From positions 773,501 through 837,500 of the forward strand of contig NZ_CP080429.1 of assembly GCF_019613795.1 (NCBI RefSeq): a stretch of DNA of 64,000 nt, given 5' to 3'. A program made the position numbers and the translations under genes. Below, piece by piece: positions 16,472 to 24,734 of the stretch. The notes under the pieces are model-generated. The model had not been told where the DNA came from. It did not search any database and was given only the letters and a program-made list of their open reading frames with translations. The first letter of the stretch is position 1. Every line of letters begins with the position of its first letter. Origin of the DNA: Flavobacterium litorale. GTDB lineage: Bacteria; Bacteroidota; Bacteroidia; Flavobacteriales; Flavobacteriaceae.

Positions 16472-17506
16472 TTATTCTTTTTCGTTAAACAGGTTTAATT
16501 TTCTAATCCATGCCGTACGGCGTTCCAACAGGAACATTTCGATGAACAACAGCAAAAATGCTGCGCCTAAAAACCATTGGTATTGCGACTCGTATAAGGA
16601 TACTTCTTTCGATTCGAATTCTGTTTTTTCGATGTTCTCCAAAGCATTCTTCACGTAGTCGGACACTTTGCGGGTACTGTTGCCGTACACATAACCTCCT
16701 TTTGTAATTTCAGCTATGGTTTTTAACTGGTCGGGATACATTTTGGTTACTACCACCTCGCCTGCGTTATCACGTTTAAAAGTCTGGGTTATACCATTTC
16801 GCTTTAGCGGAATAGTACCTCCTTTTTTTGTTCCTACTCCTACGGTAATAATTTTAATGCCTGCTTCTTCGGCTGCTTGTGCCGCTTCGGCACTGCCCTC
16901 GCCGTGGTCTTCGCCATCGGAAATTAAAATAACGAGTTTACTGGTTTGCGGGTCATCAAAAAAGGTGGTGGCAAGTTCCAACGCATCGCTAATAGCCGTT
17001 CCCTGCGACGATACCATATCGGTATTCATGCTTTGCAGAAACATTTTTGCCACACTATAATCAGACGTTATGGGCAGTACGGGGTAGGCACTCCCTGCAT
17101 AGCCTACAATACCAATCCTGTCGTTACCCAACTGGTTTATAGTTTGCGAAACTATTTGTTTTGCTTTTTCCAGTCGGCTGGGTTTTACGTCTTCTGCCAA
17201 CATACTTTTAGATACGTCTATGGCAAAAACAATATCGATACCCTCACGCTTTACCGTTTCGGTTTTTGTACCTATTTTCGGGTTTACCAGTGCAATAATT
17301 ATGCCCGACAGCCCCAATAATAACAATATGAGTTTGGCAACGGGTTTAAATACCGAACGCTCGGGCGTTAGTTTTTTTACCAGTTCGGGGTTACCCAACG
17401 CACGCTGCTTTTTGCGCTGCCAGTACAGGTTGCCTAAAAAGAGCAACAGTACTACGGGGAGCACGGCAAAGAGATACAGGTATTTTGATTCGTCTAATTC
17501 GTACAT
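16472..17506 (-). CDS. batB: BatB: von Willebrand factor A membrane protein
   Basis: The protein is 344 residues with two N-terminal transmembrane segments (about 8-25 and 57-75), a VWA domain (about 90-280) and a C-terminal transmembrane segment (about 310-328). The metal-ion site motif DxSxS is at residues 97-101 (DVSKS), and LVILISDGEDHGEG supplies the later acidic residue. It is predicted to be anchored in the inner membrane with the VWA domain between helices. It lies two bases from batA and one base from batC. Confidence 0.92.
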   Translation of the reverse strand: MYELDESKYLYLFAVLPVVLLLFLGNLYWQRKKQRALGNPELVKKLTPERSVFKPVAKLILLLLGLSGIIIALVNPKIGTKTETVKREGIDIVFAIDVSKSMLAEDVKPSRLEKAKQIVSQTINQLGNDRIGIVGYAGSAYPVLPITSDYSVAKMFLQSMNTDMVSSQGTAISDALELATTFFDDPQTSKLVILISDGEDHGEGSAEAAQAAEEAGIKIITVGVGTKKGGTIPLKRNGITQTFKRDNAGEVVVTKMYPDQLKTIAEITKGGYVYGNSTRKVSDYVKNALENIEKTEFESKEVSLYESQYQWFLGAAFLLLFIEMFLLERRTAWIRKLNLFNEKE

Positions 17507-17508
17507 AA

Positions 17509-18513
17509 TTAAATAAAGCTTCTGTAAATGGTTTTGCGCAACAGTACCTCAACAAGGAGTAAACCAAGGGCTATTAATACCCATGGGCGATACTTCTCGT
17601 CGTAATTATAAAATTTCATTTCGTTTATCTCGGTGGTTTCGAGTTTGTTTATCTCATCATAAATAGACTTTAATTTGCTGTTACTGGTAGCTCTAAAATA
17701 TTGCCCATCGGTTTTTTCGGCAATTTCTTTCATCAGATTTTCATCAATTTCTACCTTCATGTTGCGGTATAAAAGGCGTCCGTTGGGAGCTTTAGCATAC
17801 GGGAATGGGGCGTTGCCGTTTGTACCTAAACCTATGGTATATACTTTTATGCCATACTCTTTAGCAATGTCGGCAGCCATACGGGGGTCTATAAACCCTG
17901 CGTTGTTTACCCCATCGGTAAGCAATATAATAATACGGCTTTTGGCTTTGCTTTCTTTCAGCCTGTTAATGGCGGTGGCAAGCCCTACGCCTATACCTGT
18001 ACCGTCTTGTAGTACGGTATCGTCGTATGCTACGGATTTTATTGCTTCTTTTACCAACTGTTTGTCGCTGGTAACGGGTGTTTTGGTGTAGCTTTCGCCT
18101 GCATATACTACTAAACCTATCCTATCGTTAAGGCGGTTATCTACAAAGGTACCTGCTACCTCTTTAAGCGCTTCCAGCCTATTGGGTTTTAAATCTTTTG
18201 CCAGCATACTACCTGATACATCCATTGCCATAACAATATCAATACCGCGTGTGGTTTTGGTTCGGCTGCTTACATCTACGCTACGTGGGCGCGCTAAGGC
18301 CACTATTATGGCGCTAAGGGCAAGTAGGCGCAAGGCAAAAAGCACAGGCTTTAGCTTGGCTACTACCGATGGTTTTACTTTAAACCCATTTAGGGTGCTT
18401 ATGGTAAGGGTTGCTGTTTGTTGCTTTCGTTTCCAAATGTACCAGCCTATTGCCAATGGCAACAGCAGGAACAGCCAAAAGAAAGCAGGATGTAAAAAAG
18501 TAACGTCTCCCAT
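17509..18513 (-). CDS. batA: BatA: von Willebrand factor A membrane protein
   Basis: The protein is 334 residues with the same plan as BatB: N-terminal helices at about 8-26 and 57-75, a VWA domain (90-285) and a C-terminal helix (about 309-325). The metal-ion site is DVSGS (98-102) and IILLTDGVNNAG is the second conserved stretch. BatA and BatB are paralogues in tandem. It lies three bases from the upstream gene ending at 18517. Confidence 0.92.
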   Translation of the reverse strand: MGDVTFLHPAFFWLFLLLPLAIGWYIWKRKQQTATLTISTLNGFKVKPSVVAKLKPVLFALRLLALSAIIVALARPRSVDVSSRTKTTRGIDIVMAMDVSGSMLAKDLKPNRLEALKEVAGTFVDNRLNDRIGLVVYAGESYTKTPVTSDKQLVKEAIKSVAYDDTVLQDGTGIGVGLATAINRLKESKAKSRIIILLTDGVNNAGFIDPRMAADIAKEYGIKVYTIGLGTNGNAPFPYAKAPNGRLLYRNMKVEIDENLMKEIAEKTDGQYFRATSNSKLKSIYDEINKLETTEINEMKFYNYDEKYRPWVLIALGLLLVEVLLRKTIYRSFI

Positions 18514-18516
18514 GTT

Positions 18517-20154
18517 TTAATTTATCTTAGTCAATTCTATCGAATTCTTAACTCTGTCCAACAGTTGCGGGGCATACTCATCGCCCTCGCGGTACATTAT
18601 GTTTACTTGTTGCAAGCCGTTATCTTGTTTAAACAGCAGTAACTCGTAGTACATACGCACCGACTTTTTAGTAACAAGATTGAGCATGGATAAGTTACCA
18701 TAGGCACGCAAGCCGTTTATACCATTTGGGGTACTAAACGATTCGGTTTTTACCAACACATTGGTTGCGCCTTGTGCCTCCATTGTTTTAAGGGTAGCAT
18801 CGGCTACTTGCTCTAACGGTATGTCTTTTTTCTCTTTGTAGTGCATGGTGCTTAGTACTACATAAAAATCGTCTGCCATAGCACCGTAGCTAAACAGTTG
18901 CATATCTTTTAATACCGCCATTGCCTCTTTGGGTAGTATCTTTTCGGGGTCTTGCCTCTTGAGTACTTCTGGCGTTTCTATCGTTATGGGTGGGCTACCG
19001 TAGTTGCTTTTTACCCACTCGCCATCCAATAGCTCTTTGGTGGGGATGCCTGTTACGTACTCGCGCATTATGTTTCTACCCAAAAAGTAGAATAATGCGC
19101 CCGCCACTACTACAACGGTAGCAATACTAATAATTAGGTTGCGTTTACGGCGTTCGCGCTTTTCTTTTTTGCGTTGGGCATTTAGCCATGCTAAGGTATG
19201 CTCTTCGTCCTCCTCTTTTTCTTCGGGTATGCTTTGGTCGATAACCACTATTGTTTTTTCGATACGACTACGGTCGTCAGCAATTTCGTGTGCTACGGGG
19301 CGCATTTTGGCAAACTTTACCAAATCGGCATTGCGCAAAACCCGTTCTAGTTGCTCAAACGTTTCTTGGCTGAGCTTCATGTTTTTTCGGCGCACTGCCG
19401 TACGCATGGCATTAATTAGCTCGCTCGTGGTGCTTTCCATAGCGGGTATGTGTATTGCCTCCTCAATATAAGTACGGGCAATATCGGTTAACTCGCTATA
19501 GTAGTTTTTAACTTCGCCTTTATCTAATAGGGCTTTATTTTCGAGTACTTGTAGTTGCGTGGTTGCTTTTTCTATAGGCGATGCGTGGAATTCTTCTTCA
19601 GGTTCGGGTGCTGGTTGTTTACGTTTTTTTAGGTACCACCATACGCCAAAACCAATACCTGCCGCGAGCAGTATGCCTAACACAATCCAGAGCCATAACA
19701 AACTATTACTTTCGGCAGTAGCTACATCTTTAATATCGTACATTTTTTGCTTGAGGGTATCGACTACCACTGGGGTAACCTCAATAGCTAACGAATCGGT
19801 ACGGATGTTTTTATTGTTGATGAATACGGATAGGCGCGGAATGATATATCGCCCTGAATCGAACTGGGTAAGTCCGTATTTTTTTACAAGCTCGTATTGG
19901 GCGTTGTTTTCCTCGTTCCGAACGGTATCTACAGGATACGATTCCAGTACCTCTAGTAGCCCGAAGTTTTTCCCTTCGGGGAAGTTGACTTGGGCGGTGG
20001 TATCTACGGTTGTTTTTAGGGTTAGGTTAAACTGCGACCCTATTTTTATTTGCGTAGAATCAATACTCGTAGCTACTTTGGGTTGCTGTGCAAAGGCGGT
20101 GGCAGCAACCAGTAGCAAGAGTAGTGTATAGTGTTTTATTTTGGTGTGTTTCAT
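18517..20154 (-). CDS. Bat-operon BatD-like membrane protein
   Basis: The protein is 545 residues. It has a signal peptide (MKHTKIKHYTLLLLLVAATA), an extracytoplasmic domain (about 25-140) resembling the N-terminal beta domain of BatD (IDSTQIKIGSQFNLTLKT), a transmembrane helix at about 151-172, and a cytoplasmic helical region. A second helix lies near 340-357, followed by a C-terminal domain of about 180 residues. A protein of this type occurs between DUF58 and batA in flavobacterial Bat operons, where it is often left as hypothetical or BatD family. Function is inferred from context only. Confidence 0.8.
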   Translation of the reverse strand: MKHTKIKHYTLLLLLVAATAFAQQPKVATSIDSTQIKIGSQFNLTLKTTVDTTAQVNFPEGKNFGLLEVLESYPVDTVRNEENNAQYELVKKYGLTQFDSGRYIIPRLSVFINNKNIRTDSLAIEVTPVVVDTLKQKMYDIKDVATAESNSLLWLWIVLGILLAAGIGFGVWWYLKKRKQPAPEPEEEFHASPIEKATTQLQVLENKALLDKGEVKNYYSELTDIARTYIEEAIHIPAMESTTSELINAMRTAVRRKNMKLSQETFEQLERVLRNADLVKFAKMRPVAHEIADDRSRIEKTIVVIDQSIPEEKEEDEEHTLAWLNAQRKKEKRERRKRNLIISIATVVVVAGALFYFLGRNIMREYVTGIPTKELLDGEWVKSNYGSPPITIETPEVLKRQDPEKILPKEAMAVLKDMQLFSYGAMADDFYVVLSTMHYKEKKDIPLEQVADATLKTMEAQGATNVLVKTESFSTPNGINGLRAYGNLSMLNLVTKKSVRMYYELLLFKQDNGLQQVNIMYREGDEYAPQLLDRVKNSIELTKIN

Positions 20155-20172
20155 CGTTATTCAGCTATATAT

Positions 20173-21036
20173 TTATCTTGCCTTAAAATAGCCAAGCAAC
20201 TTGGTTACATACGATTCGTCTGTACGGGTAGTTACGGTACCTGCCCCGCAACGGCTAAAGGTTTCTTTAAAATACTGCACTTTATCGCGGTAGTATTTTT
20301 GGTATTGCAGCCTAATATCTTTGGAGCCTGTATTTACCAATTGTGTTTCGCCTGTTTCGGCATCCGTCATGTTTACAATACCCAAATTAGGAATGTGCTC
20401 CTCGCTATGGTCGTACACGCGTACGCCTGTAATATCGTGGCGTTTGGCAGTTATTTTTAGGGTATGCTCATAATCGCCTGCCATAAAATCGGATATTAAA
20501 AATACAATGGCTTTCTTTTTTTGTACGCCCGACAGGAATTTTAATGCCTGTGCTACATCGGTTTTTTTACTTTTGGGATGAAACTCAATAAGCTCCCGAA
20601 TAATGCGCAATACGTGCGATTTTCCTTTTTTGGGCGGTATAAAAAGCTCTATAGTATCTGAAAATAAAATCAGCCCAATTTTATCGTTGTTCTGGGTTGC
20701 CGAAAATGCCATGGTAGCAGCAATTTCTGTAACTATATCTTTTTTAAAGGCGTTTTGTGTACCAAAGCTTTGCGAGCCGCTTACATCTACCATTAGCATC
20801 ATGGTAAGTTCGCGCTCTTCTTCAAATACTTTTATGTGGGGTTCGTTATAACGTGCGGTAACGTTCCAATCTATAGCACGCACATCGTCGCCAAACTGGT
20901 ATTGACGCACCTCGCTAAACGTCATTCCCCGCCCTTTAAAGGATGTATGGTATTCGCCCGAAAAGATATGATCGCTCAACCTTCGGGTTTTAATTTCTAT
21001 TTTACGTACTTTTTTTAGTATCTCTTTTGTATCCAT
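20173..21036 (-). CDS. DUF58 domain protein of the MoxR/Bat operon
   Basis: The protein is 287 residues, soluble, with the DUF58 signature FSEVRQYQFGDDVRAIDWN (about 40-58) and a degenerate VWA-like core containing MMLMVDVSGSQSFG with DVSGS. ARYNEPHIKVFEEERE is typical. It is expected to act as a cytosolic partner of the MoxR ATPase. It is the second gene of the operon, after a 95-base gap filled by a GC-rich palindromic repeat. Confidence 0.9.
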   Translation of the reverse strand: MDTKEILKKVRKIEIKTRRLSDHIFSGEYHTSFKGRGMTFSEVRQYQFGDDVRAIDWNVTARYNEPHIKVFEEERELTMMLMVDVSGSQSFGTQNAFKKDIVTEIAATMAFSATQNNDKIGLILFSDTIELFIPPKKGKSHVLRIIRELIEFHPKSKKTDVAQALKFLSGVQKKKAIVFLISDFMAGDYEHTLKITAKRHDITGVRVYDHSEEHIPNLGIVNMTDAETGETQLVNTGSKDIRLQYQKYYRDKVQYFKETFSRCGAGTVTTRTDESYVTKLLGYFKAR

Positions 21037-21040
21037 TTGT

Positions 21041-21131
21041 CCTCCCCTAACCCCTCCAAAGGAGGGGAAATTTGACGATTATTACTTGGTTTCACCCACC
21101 CGCTCCCCTCCTTTGGAGGGGCTGGGGGAGG
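21041..21131. repeat. GC-rich palindromic repeat (GGAGGGG type) between moxR and the DUF58 gene
   Basis: The left copy (21041-21068) contains CCCCTCCAAAGGAGGGG, a near-perfect hairpin. The right copy (21103-21131) contains CCCCTCCTTTGGAGGGG plus a GGGGGAGG end complementary to the left edge. The whole is a nested inverted repeat, much richer in G and C than the neighbourhood. It ends directly at the moxR stop codon. Such elements are common between genes in Flavobacteriaceae. Confidence 0.85.
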
Positions 21132-22136
21132 TTATGGCACTTCAACCTCATTAACTATTTTATTAATGATGTCGATAGAGGTTACATTTTCGGCTTCTGC
21201 CTCGTAGGTTATACCAATACGGTGGCGGAGCACATCGTGTACTACAGCCCTTACATCTTCGGGTACTACATAGCCCCTGCGTTTTATAAATGCATAACAT
21301 TTTGCCGCGTTGGCTAAGTTAATACTACCCCTTGGCGACGACCCAAAACTAATGAGTGGTTTTAGATTCTCTAAATTGTATTTTTCGGGATAACGGGTTG
21401 CAAAGATGAGGTCGAGAATGTATTTTTCTATCTTCTCGTCCATATATACCTCGCGTACGGCTTGTTGCGCACGCAAAATTTGGTCTACCGATACTACTGG
21501 GTTTACTTTCTCAAAACTGCCTTTTAGGTTGTTACGCATTACCAAACGCTCATCTTCAATTTTAGGATAATCGATAACCGCTTTTAGCATAAAACGATCT
21601 ACCTGTGCTTCGGGTAGTGGGTACGTACCTTCTTGCTCTACAGGGTTCATGGTTGCCATTACTAAAAAAGGTTTTTCTAAGGTAAAAGTTTCCTCGCCAA
21701 TGGTTACTTGTTTCTCTTGCATGGCTTCTAGCAGTGCACTTTGCACTTTGGCGGGTGCACGGTTTATCTCATCGGCAAGTACAAAGTTGGCAAAAATGGG
21801 TCCCTTTTTTATGGTAAACTCATTTTGCTTCATGTTGTATATCATAGTACCTACTACATCGGCAGGTAACAAATCGGGCGTAAACTGTATACGGCTAAAG
21901 CTACCTTGCACAGCTTGGGATAGTGTGTTAATAGCTAGCGTTTTTGCTAGCCCTGGCACACCCTCAAGCAATATATGCCCTTGCCCTAGTAAACCTATAA
22001 GCAAGCGTTCTATCATGTACTTTTGCCCCACAATTACCTTGTTCATTTCCATAACAAGCAGGTCTATAAAAGCACTTTCACGCTCTATCTTTTCATTAAT
22101 CGCCCTGATGTCTAAAGCAGCGGTATTTTCTTCCAT
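21132..22136 (-). CDS. MoxR family AAA+ ATPase
   Basis: The protein is about 334 residues. Walker A is GVPGLAKT (59-66), Walker B is FVLADEINRAP with Asp122/Glu123, and ATMNPVEQEGTYPLPEAQ carries sensor 1 and the following conserved segment. The ATG at 22136 is chosen; the frame opens further upstream but the extra 30 residues are not family-like. MoxR ATPases act as chaperones for VWA proteins. This is the first gene of the operon that continues with DUF58, the BatD-like gene and batA to batE. Confidence 0.93.
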   Translation of the reverse strand: MEENTAALDIRAINEKIERESAFIDLLVMEMNKVIVGQKYMIERLLIGLLGQGHILLEGVPGLAKTLAINTLSQAVQGSFSRIQFTPDLLPADVVGTMIYNMKQNEFTIKKGPIFANFVLADEINRAPAKVQSALLEAMQEKQVTIGEETFTLEKPFLVMATMNPVEQEGTYPLPEAQVDRFMLKAVIDYPKIEDERLVMRNNLKGSFEKVNPVVSVDQILRAQQAVREVYMDEKIEKYILDLIFATRYPEKYNLENLKPLISFGSSPRGSINLANAAKCYAFIKRRGYVVPEDVRAVVHDVLRHRIGITYEAEAENVTSIDIINKIVNEVEVP

Positions 22137-22391
22137 ACGTATGTTTATTTTTGGTGGTGTGAAGTTAACAATGCTAATGTAACGATGCAAATTGAAATTT
22201 AATATATGTTTTGTTGTTAACGACATGTTAAATGTAGCGGATTGGTATGGGGATGCCCTGCCTTACATCGGCAATTTTTTGCTACTTTTAGCATCGCAAT
22301 GGCAAAACGGTAGTAACATCTAACACGTGTTAGGTTTACCATTTTAAGCTCTTTGCAAAAAGCACACAATACTAAAATACAAACACATTAC

Positions 22392-23261
22392 ATGAACATT
22401 ACACTATCGCCTATTGTTGCAGGAGTTATGAGTTGGGGCATTTGGGGCAAAAAAATGAACACAAGCCAAATGACGGAGCTTATGCATGCTTGCCTTGAAT
22501 ATGGTATTACTACGTTTGACCACGCCGATATTTATGGTGGTTATACTACCGAAGCTGAATTTGGTACTGCCTTGGCAACCAATAGTATTACTAGGGAGGA
22601 TATACAATTAATATCAAAGTGTGGTATACAACATACCGATGGTAATCGTAATAATACAATAAAGCATTACAACTACAGTAAGGAGTACATTATACAATCG
22701 GCAGAAGGGTCGTTGCAGAACTTACAAACCGATTATTTGGATGTACTTTTACTGCACCGCCCTAGCCCATTAATGCAACCCGACGAAATTGCCGAAGCGG
22801 TAGCACAGCTACAAAAAGACGGTAAGATTAAAGCCTTCGGGGTATCGAACTTTACCAATACGCAAACCGATTTAATTAGGAGCCGTACCGAGGTGTTTTG
22901 CAACCAAATAGAGTTTTCGGCTACGCAACACAGCGCAATGCTAGATGGCTCTTTAGATTATATGCAGGTAAATAATATAAAACCATTGGCATGGAGCCCC
23001 TTAGGGAGTATTTTTAAAACCGATACTAAGCAAACACAACGCCTAAAAGAGTTGTTAATGACATTGGTTATAAAATATGAGGTTACTGCCGATGTTATAC
23101 TACTGGCGTGGATAATGCAACACCCCGCAGGTATTGTACCTGCAACGGGATCGACCAATCCCGACAGATTGAAAAACCAGATGAAAGCAGCTAATTTAAC
23201 TTTAGAGCTAGAGGACTGGTTTGCTATTTGGACGGAGAGTATGGGGCATAAAGTGCCTTAA
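22392..23261 (+). CDS. Aldo/keto reductase
   Basis: The protein is about 289 residues of the (beta/alpha)8 AKR family, closest in look to E. coli YdhF-type oxidoreductases. The catalytic tetrad is visible: Asp and Tyr in FDHADIYGGY, Lys in LISKCGIQ, and His in DVLLLHRPSPLM. GKIKAFGVSNFT and the NADPH-binding VPATGSTNPDRL are conserved. The frame opens at a TTG (22353), but the ATG at 22392 gives the normal start. The substrate is unknown. Confidence 0.88.
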   Translation: MNITLSPIVAGVMSWGIWGKKMNTSQMTELMHACLEYGITTFDHADIYGGYTTEAEFGTALATNSITREDIQLISKCGIQHTDGNRNNTIKHYNYSKEYIIQSAEGSLQNLQTDYLDVLLLHRPSPLMQPDEIAEAVAQLQKDGKIKAFGVSNFTNTQTDLIRSRTEVFCNQIEFSATQHSAMLDGSLDYMQVNNIKPLAWSPLGSIFKTDTKQTQRLKELLMTLVIKYEVTADVILLAWIMQHPAGIVPATGSTNPDRLKNQMKAANLTLELEDWFAIWTESMGHKVP

Positions 23262-23271
23262 TTGAGTTGTA

Positions 23272-23325
23272 AAGTTTGAAAGTTCAATGTTTAAAGTTGC
23301 TCCGAGTAACTTTTTAAACTTTCAA
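23272..23325. repeat. Short AT-rich inverted repeat between the AKR and SDR genes
   Basis: AAAGTTTGAAAGTT on the left and AACTTTTTAAACTTTCAA on the right can pair around a short GC-containing loop (GCTCCGAGT). It could be a weak terminator or one of the small intergenic palindromes seen elsewhere in Flavobacteria. Confidence 0.45.
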
Positions 23326-23367
23326 CATTACGACATTTAAACGAATAATAAAAGATACTAAAAAAAG

Positions 23368-24120
23368 ATGAAAACAGCATTAATAACAGGTGCAACCAGT
23401 GGTATAGGTAGGGCAACAGCCCACCACTTTGCCAAACACAATTTTAAATTAATACTATGCGGCAGGCGTAACGATAGGCTAAAAGCCCTACAAAATGAGC
23501 TAAGCACACAAACGCAAGTATACACACTAAACTTTGATGTTAGGGATAAGCAAGCGGTGGATAGCGCTATAGCTAGCATTCCTGCCGAGTTTACTACTAT
23601 TGATATATTGGTAAACAACGCAGGCAACGCACATGGGTTAGACCCGATACAAAATGGCGATACTAACGATTGGGATGCTATGATTGATATTAACGTTAAA
23701 GGGCTACTCTATGTGTCTAAAGCTATCATCCCGAGCATGATAGTGCGTAAACAGGGACATATTATTAATATAGGCTCAATAGCTGGTAAAGAGGTATATA
23801 CCAACGGTAACGTATATTGCGCCAGCAAGCACGCCGTAGATGCTATTAACCAAGGTATGCGCATGGATTTGAACCAATACGGCATCCGTGTAGGAGCAAT
23901 TAACCCTGGTTTGGTAGCCACCGAGTTTAGCGAAGTGCGCTTTAAAGGCGATGTTGAAAGAGCCACCGATGTATATAAAGGGTACGAACCTTTACAAGCC
24001 GATGATATTGCCGATATTATTACCTTCGTGGTAACACGACCGTATCATGTTAATATTGCCGACCTTATGGTACTGCCTACAGCACAGGCAGGAGCAACTA
24101 TTTTAAATAAAGATAATTAA
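23368..24120 (+). CDS. SDR family NAD(P)-dependent oxidoreductase (YdfG-like)
   Basis: The protein is 250 residues of the classical SDR type. The cofactor loop is TGATSGIGRA (7-16), NNAGNAHG follows, and the catalytic Ser, Tyr and Lys are in INIGSIAGKEVY and VYCASKHAVDA. The C-terminal part resembles YdfG 3-hydroxy acid dehydrogenases (NPGLVATEFSEVRFKGD). Substrates are not certain. A tandem hairpin array begins five bases after the stop codon. Confidence 0.9.
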   Translation: MKTALITGATSGIGRATAHHFAKHNFKLILCGRRNDRLKALQNELSTQTQVYTLNFDVRDKQAVDSAIASIPAEFTTIDILVNNAGNAHGLDPIQNGDTNDWDAMIDINVKGLLYVSKAIIPSMIVRKQGHIINIGSIAGKEVYTNGNVYCASKHAVDAINQGMRMDLNQYGIRVGAINPGLVATEFSEVRFKGDVERATDVYKGYEPLQADDIADIITFVVTRPYHVNIADLMVLPTAQAGATILNKDN

Positions 24121-24125
24121 AACAT

Positions 24126-24734
24126 CCTGCAAGGTCTTTGAGACCTTGTAGGTCTGAATTGTAAGTCGGCTGTAAGAATAAATACCTACGAGGTTTTGTA
24201 AACCTCGTAGGATAAAGAGCTTCAACTGGTAATAAGTGAAATACTTACCCGTGAGAGAACTATTTGAATATAGCTAATTAAACAAGTCCTGCAAGGTCTG
24301 TAGCACCTTGTAGGTCTGAACAAAAAGCTACATATATAATTGATATAATAATAAATACCTACAAGGTTTTGTAAACCTTGTAGGATAAAGGGCTTAAACT
24401 GGTAATAAATGAAATGCTTACCCGTAAAAAGCCATTTGGATATAGCTAACTAAACAAGTCCTGCAAGGTCTGTAGCACCTTGTAGGTCTAAATTGTAAGT
24501 CGGCTGTAAGTAATAAATACCTACGAGGTTTTGTAAACCTCGCAGGATAAAGAGCTTCAATTGGTAATAAGTGAAATACTTACCCGTAAAAAGCCATTTG
24601 TATATAGCTAGCTAAACAAATCCTGTAAGGTCTGTAGTACCTTGTAGGTATGAATAAAAAGCTGTATTTATAATTGATATAATAATGAATACCTACAAGG
24701 TACTACAGACCTTACAGGATAGAGAGCTTAAATA
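24126..24734. repeat. Tandem array of four REP-like hairpin pairs (period 162-172 bp)
   Basis: Eight hairpins form four head-to-head pairs: 24126/24185, 24288/24358, 24460/24520 and 24622/24692 (start positions of left/right hairpins). Pairs recur at 162, 172 and 162 bases. Between pairs lies a conserved segment that begins ATAAAG(A/G)GCTT and contains GCTTACCCGTAAAAAG or close variants. The fourth unit ends inside the start of the gene at 24735, whose own first codons resemble the same segment. Left hairpins are nearly invariant; right hairpins show paired arm changes (ACGAGG with CCTCGT). The array fills the gap 24121-24734. Confidence 0.93.

Noticed and set aside
24126..24734. Possible CRISPR array (regularly spaced repeats)
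   Set aside because: The repeats alternate in orientation, the intervening segments are themselves repeated and not unique, and no cas gene is present.
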